NCBI GenBank assembly: GCA_945885485.1
Contig: CAMCYT010000064.1
Coordinates: 1 to 12,292, forward strand
Reading direction: 5' to 3'
Source: Prosthecobacter debontii
GTDB lineage: Bacteria > Verrucomicrobiota > Verrucomicrobiia > Verrucomicrobiales > Akkermansiaceae
Length of the DNA: 12,292 nt
Shown here: positions 7,202 through 12,292 of the stretch, piece after piece
How the letters are laid out: each line of letters begins with the position of its first letter
How positions within the stretch are numbered: the stretch's first letter is position 1
Notes under the pieces: generated by a model
What the model was told of the DNA's origin: nothing
The model's input: the letters and a program-made list of their open reading frames with translations, nothing else
Databases searched by the model: none
Translations under genes and position numbers: made by a program

Positions 7202-9889
7202 ATGACCCAAGAGCAAATAAGACTTTCCGAAGAAGAAAACCGCGCCAAAAACTGGAAACGCTGGGGCCCATACCTCAGTGAACGTCAGTGGGGCACGGTG
7301 CGAGAGGACTATTCCGATCACGGAAATTCATGGGCAGCCTTCCCTCATGATCAAGCCCGCCGCCGCGCCTACCGCTGGGGCGAGGATGGCTTGCAGGGCT
7401 GGTCGGATCGGAGTTGCAGGCTTTGCTTTGCTCCCGCTCTCTGGAACGGCAACGATACAATTTTGAAAGAACGGCTCTTCGGCCTTGGCGGAAACGAAGG
7501 CAACCACGGCGAGGACGTGAAAGAGTGTTATTACTACCTCGATTCCACACCCACCCATTCCTACACCAAAGCGCTCTACAAATATCCGCAGAGAAAATTT
7601 CCTTACATCGATATCCGCGTCGAAAACGAAAGGCTCGGCAGACTTGGTCCGGAACTCGAGCTCGCCGATATGGGGATGTTCAACAACAGCGAATACTTCG
7701 ATGTCGTCCAAGAAGTCGCCAAACGCAGCCCCCAAGATATCCTCTGGCGCATCACGATTACCAACCGCGCAGCCGTCGCAGCTCCCATCCATCTCTTGCC
7801 TACCGTGTGGTTCAGAAACACATGGACATGGGGAATCGATCACGAGTCACCCATCCACAAGCCTAACATTTCACAAGAAGGCAACACCCTGCTCATCGAT
7901 CATGAGAGTCTTGGAAAATTCCGTTTTCACATCGGGGTCGCAGATACTCCGACGAAAACCGTCAAATGGTTGTTTACCGAAAACGAGACGAACCATGAAT
8001 CGCTGGGCGACACCAAAAACACCACTCCTTACACCAAGGATGCGTTTCACCGCTACATCATCCATCAGGAACCCTCTGCCGTTTCACCCGAGCACTCGGG
8101 CACCAAAGCAGCAGCTCACTACACCTTCCGCATTCCTCCAGGACATAGCGTGACTGTGATGGGAAGACTTCATGTTCTAGATGAACACAACGATATTCAC
8201 GGACTCGATCAGTTCGATGAGGTTTTCGCCGAACGGATCAAAGAATCCGATGAATTCTATCAGGAAATCATACCATCTGGCATTTCCGAACAAGAGCGCA
8301 TGATATGCCGACAAGGCTACGCTGGCTTGCTGTGGAGCAAACAGTTCTACCATTATGTCATCGCCGATTGGTTAAAGGGCGATAAAGAAATCCCTCATCC
8401 ACCAACGAGCCGACTCACCGGACGCAATCACGATTGGCACCATTTCCATGCCAAAGACATCCTCTCCATGCCCGATAAATGGGAGTATCCATGGTTCGCT
8501 GCATGGGACACCGCGTTTCACATGCTGCCCTTCTGTACGGTCGATTCCGCATTTACCAAACACCAGCTCCTCTTACTGCTGCGTGAGTGGTACATGCACC
8601 CCAATGGCCAAATGCCAGCCTACGAATGGAATTTTTCCGACGTCAATCCACCCGTCCATGCATGGGCAGTTTGGCGCGTCTATAAAATCGCCGATAAAAA
8701 AGGCGAACGCGATTTGTTGTTTTTGGAAAAAGCCTTTCAAAAACTACTACTTAATTTCACTTGGTGGGTGAATCGTAAAGACCTCGATGGTCGACACGTC
8801 TTCGGCGGCGGATTCCTCGGGCTGGATAACATCGGGGTGTTCGATCGCTCGCACGCACTACCGGGTGGAGGACATTTGCATCAAGCCGATGGCACCGCAT
8901 GGATGGGCTTCTACTGCCTCACCATGCTTTCTATGGCACTTGAACTAGCTCTAACAAAACCCGCTTACGAAGACATCGCGTCGAAGTTTTTCGAACACTT
9001 TGTCAACATCTCGGATGCGATCAACAGCCTCGGCGGCACGGGATTGTGGGATGAGCAGGACAGCTTTTACTACGATCAGCTCATCATCGACCACGAGGCT
9101 CCAATCCCGCTGCGGATCCGCTCGCTTGTGGGACTCCTGCCACTGTGCGCGGTTACTGTGCTCAAACAAAAAACCATCGATGCCCTACCCGGTTTCCGGA
9201 AACGCATGGATTGGTTCCTTGTCAACAAACCCGGCCTACTCAAATACATCACTGCCAACCGCGTCCCGGGCCAAAAATCTTCCGGAAGAGTCCTGCTCGC
9301 CATTCCATCCAAACAACGTTTGCGCAAGAGCCTCGCCTACATGTTCGACTCCAAAGAATTCCTCTCAAACTTCGGTATTCGCTCGCTATCCAAAGCTCAC
9401 GAGGAGAAACCTTTCATCTTCAACTACGCAGGCGCTACCCACCAAGTGCAATACACCCCCGGCGAAGCCACCACCGACATGTTCGGCGGAAATTCCAACT
9501 GGCGCGGACCCATCTGGTTCCCCACCAATTTCATCCTCATCGAGGCACTTGAGCGTTATTACTATTTCTACGGAAACTCCTTCAAAATCGAATACCCAAC
9601 CCGCTCCGGAAAAGAATTCACCCTGCGCGAAATCGCCATCGATCTCTGCGACCGACTCATCTCCTTGTTCAGCAAAAACAAACAAGGTTACCGCCCGTGC
9701 TACGGCAACAGCGAGATTTCAAAACGTTACTCCGACGATCCAAATTGGCAGGATCTCATCCTTTTCCACGAATTCTTCCACGGTGAAACCGGCGAAGGCC
9801 TCGGTGCCTCCCACCAAACCGGCTGGACCGCCCTCGTCGTGCGATTAGTGAGAGAAAGACGTGATAAATTGATGGATGGAAAATTTTAG
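7202..9889 (+). CDS. GH63-type (MGH1-like) glycoside hydrolase
   Basis: The 895-residue protein is counted from the ATG at 7202; a GTG at 7175 would add nine residues. No signal peptide or membrane segment is seen, so it is probably cytosolic. The N-terminal part begins KNWKRWGPYLSERQWGTVRE and continues WGEDGLQGWSD, typical of bacterial GH63-like proteins with a beta-sandwich. The (alpha/alpha)6 barrel occupies roughly 380-880. The barrel carries NGQMPAYEWNFSDVNPP (D480, candidate general acid), FGGNSNWRGPIWFP and HEFFHGETGEGLGASHQTGW near 856-875, where the candidate base is E857. These assignments follow by analogy with E. coli YgjK-type enzymes. GH63 includes alpha-glucosidases and glucosyl- or mannosylglycerate hydrolases, so the substrate may be a compatible solute or oligosaccharide. 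It lies downstream of the polyketide operon with no terminator between, so read-through is possible. Confidence 0.88.
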   Translation: MTQEQIRLSEEENRAKNWKRWGPYLSERQWGTVREDYSDHGNSWAAFPHDQARRRAYRWGEDGLQGWSDRSCRLCFAPALWNGNDTILKERLFGLGGNEGNHGEDVKECYYYLDSTPTHSYTKALYKYPQRKFPYIDIRVENERLGRLGPELELADMGMFNNSEYFDVVQEVAKRSPQDILWRITITNRAAVAAPIHLLPTVWFRNTWTWGIDHESPIHKPNISQEGNTLLIDHESLGKFRFHIGVADTPTKTVKWLFTENETNHESLGDTKNTTPYTKDAFHRYIIHQEPSAVSPEHSGTKAAAHYTFRIPPGHSVTVMGRLHVLDEHNDIHGLDQFDEVFAERIKESDEFYQEIIPSGISEQERMICRQGYAGLLWSKQFYHYVIADWLKGDKEIPHPPTSRLTGRNHDWHHFHAKDILSMPDKWEYPWFAAWDTAFHMLPFCTVDSAFTKHQLLLLLREWYMHPNGQMPAYEWNFSDVNPPVHAWAVWRVYKIADKKGERDLLFLEKAFQKLLLNFTWWVNRKDLDGRHVFGGGFLGLDNIGVFDRSHALPGGGHLHQADGTAWMGFYCLTMLSMALELALTKPAYEDIASKFFEHFVNISDAINSLGGTGLWDEQDSFYYDQLIIDHEAPIPLRIRSLVGLLPLCAVTVLKQKTIDALPGFRKRMDWFLVNKPGLLKYITANRVPGQKSSGRVLLAIPSKQRLRKSLAYMFDSKEFLSNFGIRSLSKAHEEKPFIFNYAGATHQVQYTPGEATTDMFGGNSNWRGPIWFPTNFILIEALERYYYFYGNSFKIEYPTRSGKEFTLREIAIDLCDRLISLFSKNKQGYRPCYGNSEISKRYSDDPNWQDLILFHEFFHGETGEGLGASHQTGWTALVVRLVRERRDKLMDGKF

Positions 9890-9955
9890 TTCACTGCTTG
9901 ATCCAAAATCATTTCAGCTTTCTTAAAAAACTTTCATTTTTTCCCTAAAATGGGC

Positions 9956-9985
9956 TTGCAAAGTTCCGCAAGCCTCCCCTACCTT
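9956..9985 (+). promoter_or_regulatory. Putative promoter of the tRNA-Lys gene
   Basis: TTGCAA (9956-9961) and TACCTT (9980-9985) are separated by 18 bases and sit 37 bases before the tRNA 5' end, a reasonable sigma-70-type layout. The same TTGCAA hexamer appears before the methyltransferase operon. The -35 element lies in a 7-bp inverted repeat, GGCTTGC (9953-9959) and GCAAGCC (9968-9974), with an 8-base loop. That repeat has no T-run and is not read as a terminator. Confidence 0.45.
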
Positions 9986-9993
9986 GCCGCCCC

Positions 9994-10010
9994 GTCACTC
10001 AACCAGTGAC
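9994..10010 (+). repeat. Small hairpin in the tRNA leader
   Basis: GTCACT (9994-9999) and AGTGAC (10005-10010) are perfect 6-bp complements around a 5-base loop. They start within about ten bases of the predicted transcription start and end 12 bases before the mature tRNA. The hairpin could cap the precursor 5' end or guide processing, or it may be chance. Confidence 0.45.
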
Positions 10011-10022
10011 ACCAAATCCAAC

Positions 10023-10095
10023 GCGCAGGTAGCTCAGTTGGTAGAGCAGTTGGCTTTTAACCAATTGGTCCTGGGTTCGAATCCCAGCCTGCGTA
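10023..10095 (+). tRNA. tRNA-Lys (anticodon UUU)
   Basis: A complete 73-base cloverleaf. The acceptor stem is GCGCAGG/CCTGCGT with a G-U first pair and discriminator A at 10095. The D arm is GCTC-AGTTGGTA-GAGC. The anticodon stem is GTTGG/CCAAT with loop CTTTTAA and anticodon TTT at 10056-10058. The T arm is CTGGG-TTCGAAT-CCCAG. CCA is not encoded, so it must be added after transcription. It decodes AAA and AAG lysine codons. Confidence 0.97.
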
Positions 10096-10108
10096 CTTTT
10101 TCCCCACC

Positions 10109-10136
10109 CGCACCGCAAATACCGCGGTGCGTTTTT
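10109..10136 (+). terminator. Intrinsic terminator of the tRNA-Lys transcript
   Basis: An 8-bp GC-rich stem, CGCACCGC (10109-10116) with GCGGTGCG (10124-10131), has a 7-base loop and is followed directly by TTTTT (10132-10136). It lies 13 bases after the tRNA, a classic Rho-independent terminator. Confidence 0.9.
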
Positions 10137-10194
10137 CATTCCCACCTCCGCAAACCAAACCGCAAGCAGGCTGGGATGAATGCAAACCCTAATC

Positions 10195-10218
10195 GATGAT
10201 TCCGGAGGAGGAATCATC
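10195..10218. repeat. Perfect 9-bp hairpin
   Basis: GATGATTCC (10195-10203) and GGAATCATC (10210-10218) enclose the loop GGAGGA. There is no T-run on either side, so a terminator is unlikely. It belongs to the hairpin cluster downstream of tRNA-Lys. Confidence 0.7.
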
Positions 10219-10286
10219 CATTCTGCATGACCCGAGTGGAACGAGGATAAAACCCCTTGAGCGCAGCGAAACCGGGTTTACTGCAG

Positions 10287-10305
10287 ATTTCGCTACTAGC
10301 GAAAT
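10287..10305. repeat. Perfect 8-bp hairpin
   Basis: ATTTCGCT (10287-10294) and AGCGAAAT (10298-10305) enclose a 3-base loop, ACT. It is part of the repeat-rich interval, and no flanking T-run is present. Confidence 0.7.
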
Positions 10306-10394
10306 TTCAACTCATCCGCGAAGCGCATTTGGCAGGGACGGAGCGCAGCGGAGTCAATCCCAGCCGTTAATGATTAGAGCATTCTTCCTCTGAT

Positions 10395-10467
10395 CAAGGA
10401 GGGGCTGCATTCTGCTGCCCTCTTAAATATCTTCGGTTGTTGGGCAGCAAAATGCAGCCCCTCCTTG
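10395..10467. repeat. Long palindromic element with 26-bp arms
   Basis: The left arm 10395-10420 and right arm 10442-10467 are reverse complements over 26 bases with one mismatch. Each carries AAGGAGGGGCTGCAT on one strand and GGGCAGCA on the other. The loop is 21 bases and AT-rich (10421-10441). The hairpin would be very stable and works equally on both strands. No T-run follows, so it is either a Rho-independent-like bidirectional barrier without a U tract or a dispersed REP/MITE-like repeat. Confidence 0.85.
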
Positions 10468-10612
10468 TCCGCTACGTTACATCCCGCGTGATAGATAAAT
10501 CGCGCATTGATATTTTTTGATTTGGGTCGACTCGGCGAGGCGACACTACCCCAACAAATTTCTAGAATCTTTCTACTTCCCAGCCACAAAACCTCGCTTA
10601 GTAGTATGCCTG

Positions 10613-11236
10613 ATGAAAAGCATCACCCTCTCGGATATCGAAGCCATGGAAAAATTGGCGCGTGTACAGTTCGCCAACACTCTACCCGGCCCGAAACCCA
10701 TTTCCCTGATTGGATCAGTCAATCGTGCCGAGCAAACCAACCTCGCTCCGTTTTCCACAGTCACCCACCTCGGCTCGAATCCGGCACTGATTGGCTTGGT
10801 CTCGCGTCCGGATCTCGTAGATCGACATACGTTATCTAACATCCTTGAGACCGGCTCATACACCATCAATCACGTCCACTCCGGCATTCTCGAACAAGCC
10901 CATCATTGCTCGGCACGTTACCCACGCGACATCTCGGAATTCACCGCCACCGGCCTGACGCCTCACTTCGAACCCGGTATCGTTGCACCCTTCGTTGCGG
11001 AATCGCGCTTTCGCTTCGCGCTCGATCTCGTCGAAACCATTCCGATCACCGCAAACGACACCATTCTCATCATCGGTAAAGTCCGCTTGATACAACTTCC
11101 CGAAGAACATCTCGCCGCCGATGGCTCTATCGATCTCACCGCCATTGGTTCACTTGCATCAACCGCACTCGATACCTATTTCCAAATCAGCCAGCCCATT
11201 CGCTTACCTTACGCGAAAGCCAAATCATCCATCTAA
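10613..11236 (+). CDS. Flavin reductase-like FMN-binding split-barrel protein
   Basis: The 207-residue protein fits the flavin reductase-like domain. LPGPKPISLIGSVN is followed by NLAPFSTVTHLGSNPALIGLVS, the FMN-binding part of the split beta-barrel, and then HTLSNILETGSYTINHV. Such proteins either reduce free flavin with NAD(P)H or act as flavin-dependent oxidoreductases. An in-frame upstream start at 10517 would add 32 residues without family character, so the ATG at 10613 (MKSITLSDIE) is preferred. There is no Shine-Dalgarno sequence. The stop is 12 bases before the photolyase-related gene in the same direction, so the two probably form an operon. This protein could supply or maintain reduced flavin for that partner; the link is inferred from adjacency. 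Confidence 0.85.
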   Translation: MKSITLSDIEAMEKLARVQFANTLPGPKPISLIGSVNRAEQTNLAPFSTVTHLGSNPALIGLVSRPDLVDRHTLSNILETGSYTINHVHSGILEQAHHCSARYPRDISEFTATGLTPHFEPGIVAPFVAESRFRFALDLVETIPITANDTILIIGKVRLIQLPEEHLAADGSIDLTAIGSLASTALDTYFQISQPIRLPYAKAKSSI

Positions 11237-11248
11237 ATCACCTGCCCG

Positions 11249-12292
11249 ATGTTATCCGCCACGCTTGTTTTTCCTCACCAGCTTTTCGAAAACCATCCCG
11301 CCTTCGCGAAAGGTCGGCCCATCTATCTCGCCGAAGATTCATTAATTTTCGGAAACGATCCCAGATATCCGGTCGCGTTTCACAAACAAAAACTCGTCCT
11401 CCACCGCGCTTCGATGCAGGCCTACGCGGAAGAGCTTCGGGCACATGGACGTGAAGTGATCGTCATTCCTCACATTCAGGATTTCCGAGACAAGCTTCCT
11501 AAAAAGCTCACAGAAATCCATCTCGCCGATACTCACGATTTCATCCTCGAAAAGCGATTGGATGCCTTTGCGAGCACTCACGGTATCGCACTACACATTC
11601 ATCCATCCCCCGCGTTTCTATCTCCACCGGAGTTTCTGGAACAACACATCGCCCGTCGCAAAAAACCGTTTATGGCGATGTTTTATCAAGCCCAACGCAA
11701 ACGCATGCGTATCCTCGTCGATACCGATGGTAACCCAACCGGCGGGCAATGGTCGTTTGATGAGGACAATCGTAAAAAACTGCCGAAAAATTTCACCTCA
11801 CCCTTTGCGCCGAAAACTCCTCACAACGCCCACGTCAAAGCCGCGATCTCACACATCGAAACCCATTTCCCTAACAACCCAGGCAAAACCAAAACCTTTC
11901 GCTACCCCGTCACCCGTGCAGATGCGAAAGCTTGGCTAAAAATCTTCATCAACGAACGTTTTCGAGACTTCGGAATCTACGAAGATGCGATCTCGACCGA
12001 ACACGCCTTTATCAATCACTCCGTCCTGACCCCGATGCTGAACATCGGCTTGCTGACGCCTCAGGAAATTGTCGATGCCGCGCTCGCTCATCAAGATCGT
12101 GTTCCACTGAATTCACTGGAAGGATTCATCCGCCAAGTCATCGGCTGGCGCGAGTTCATGCATGGCGTTTACCGCCACCGCGGCACAGAAATACGCAACC
12201 TCAACTTCTTCCATCACAACCGCCCCATCCCGAAATCCTTCTACGACGCCACAACCGGTATCCCTCCCATCGACCGCATCATCCGCCAGCTT
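11249..12292 (+). CDS. Cryptochrome/photolyase-related protein, FeS-BCP (PhrB-like) type, 3' end missing
   Basis: The ATG at 11249 opens a frame that runs to the last base, giving 348 residues. Family members are about 500 residues long, so roughly the last third is missing. The N-terminus (SATLVFPHQLFENHP, then FHKQKLVLHRASMQAYAEEL at about 45-62) is the Rossmann-like antenna domain of the photolyase-related group. The FAD-binding helical region is recognisable from FRYPVTRADAKAWLKIFI (218-235), FGIYEDA (241-247), NHSVLTPMLNIGLL (256-269) and VPLNSLEGFIRQVIGWREFM (285-304). Characterised relatives (Agrobacterium PhrB, Rhodobacter CryB) repair (6-4) photoproducts or act as photoreceptors. They carry a C-terminal 4Fe-4S cluster, whose cysteines mostly lie beyond this window and cannot be checked. 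It follows the flavin reductase-like gene after 12 bases. Confidence 0.9.
   Translation, partial: MLSATLVFPHQLFENHPAFAKGRPIYLAEDSLIFGNDPRYPVAFHKQKLVLHRASMQAYAEELRAHGREVIVIPHIQDFRDKLPKKLTEIHLADTHDFILEKRLDAFASTHGIALHIHPSPAFLSPPEFLEQHIARRKKPFMAMFYQAQRKRMRILVDTDGNPTGGQWSFDEDNRKKLPKNFTSPFAPKTPHNAHVKAAISHIETHFPNNPGKTKTFRYPVTRADAKAWLKIFINERFRDFGIYEDAISTEHAFINHSVLTPMLNIGLLTPQEIVDAALAHQDRVPLNSLEGFIRQVIGWREFMHGVYRHRGTEIRNLNFFHHNRPIPKSFYDATTGIPPIDRIIRQL

Larger units (their letters stand above)
10169..10365. repeat. Inverted-repeat-bounded segment with internal hairpins
   Basis: GGCTGGGAT (10169-10177) and ATCCCAGCC (10357-10365) are perfect 9-bp complements bounding about 197 bases. Inside are a 9-bp hairpin (10195-10218) and an 8-bp hairpin (10287-10305). 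The bounding word also occurs in the T arm of the adjacent tRNA-Lys: AATCCCAGCC at 10080-10089 is repeated directly at 10356-10365. The segment may be a non-autonomous repeat element (REP/MITE-like) or an integration scar. No encoded protein is seen. Confidence 0.35.
10137..10612. other. 476-base non-coding interval rich in inverted repeats
   Basis: No credible gene is seen; the short open frames here have no family features and conflict with one another. The first two thirds hold several perfect hairpins, listed separately, and a repeated GAGCGCAGCG word (10259-10268 and 10341-10350). An AAACCC (10250-10255) / GGGTTT (10274-10279) pair is also present. The last 140 bases should hold the promoter of the flavin reductase operon, but I see no convincing -35/-10 pair. 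TTGATA at 10507-10512 and TTGATT at 10517-10522 are possible -35 elements without a good partner. Confidence 0.6.

Noticed and set aside
9000..9848. Open frame of 282 codons inside the glucosidase gene
   Set aside because: It is rich in Ser, Pro and Thr with no family features and lies entirely within the well-supported GH63 frame, so it is a shadow frame.
9924..9942. AAAAAA...TTTTTT dyad after the glucosidase stop as a terminator
   Set aside because: The stem is A/T only with no GC core, so it would be too weak for an intrinsic terminator.
10137..10480. CRISPR array
   Set aside because: The repeats are inverted and irregularly spaced, with no regular direct repeat-spacer pattern and no cas genes.
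10374..10589. Minus-strand open frame of 71 codons in the intergenic region
   Set aside because: It is built across the 26-bp inverted repeat and has no recognisable protein features or ribosome site.
10517..10612. Upstream extension of the flavin reductase-like protein to an ATG at 10517
   Set aside because: The 32 added residues are unlike the family N-terminus, and the ATG at 10613 gives the expected beginning.

Overview
The window (12,292 bases) is compact bacterial chromosome: nine protein genes, one tRNA gene and about 0.5 kb of repeat-rich intergenic DNA. The best guess for the host is the PVC superphylum, probably Verrucomicrobiota. This rests on the gene mix (RadC, large AsmA-like protein, GH63 glucosidase, type III polyketide synthase trio, photolyase-related protein) and on the overall sequence style, not on a marker gene. 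Eight of the nine genes have no recognisable Shine-Dalgarno sequence, which fits a lineage that often initiates without one.

Layout. (1) 1-563 is the 3' part of radC, and 573-3047 is an AsmA-like envelope protein of lower GC. (2) 3052-3654 on the minus strand is a glyoxalase-II-like metallo-beta-lactamase-fold hydrolase, convergent with the AsmA gene and divergent from what follows. (3) 3726-7138 is a tight plus-strand operon: SAM methyltransferase, FAD-dependent oxidoreductase, type III polyketide synthase with an intact Cys-His-Asn triad, and a DUF2071 (YqjF-like, acetoacetate-decarboxylase-like fold) protein. Junctions are an overlap, 7 bases and 8 bases. (4) 7202-9889 is a GH63-type glucosidase with no signal peptide, 63 bases downstream in the same direction. 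(5) 9953-10136 is a tRNA-Lys(UUU) unit with a putative promoter, leader hairpin and intrinsic terminator. (6) 10137-10612 is non-coding and rich in inverted repeats, including a hairpin with 26-bp arms. (7) 10613-12292 is a two-gene operon: a flavin reductase-like protein and an FeS-BCP/PhrB-like photolyase-related protein cut by the right edge.

How the genes may work together. The operon at 3726-7138 looks like a small polyketide pathway. The synthase would make a resorcinol, pyrone or phloroglucinol-type product, the flavoprotein would oxidise or reduce it, and the methyltransferase would methylate it. The DUF2071 protein is the unassigned fourth member and the best candidate for a new biosynthetic step. 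The flavin reductase and photolyase-related protein form a separate flavin and light-repair pair, in which the reductase could keep the photolyase flavin reduced. Product and substrate identities are inferences from family and context.
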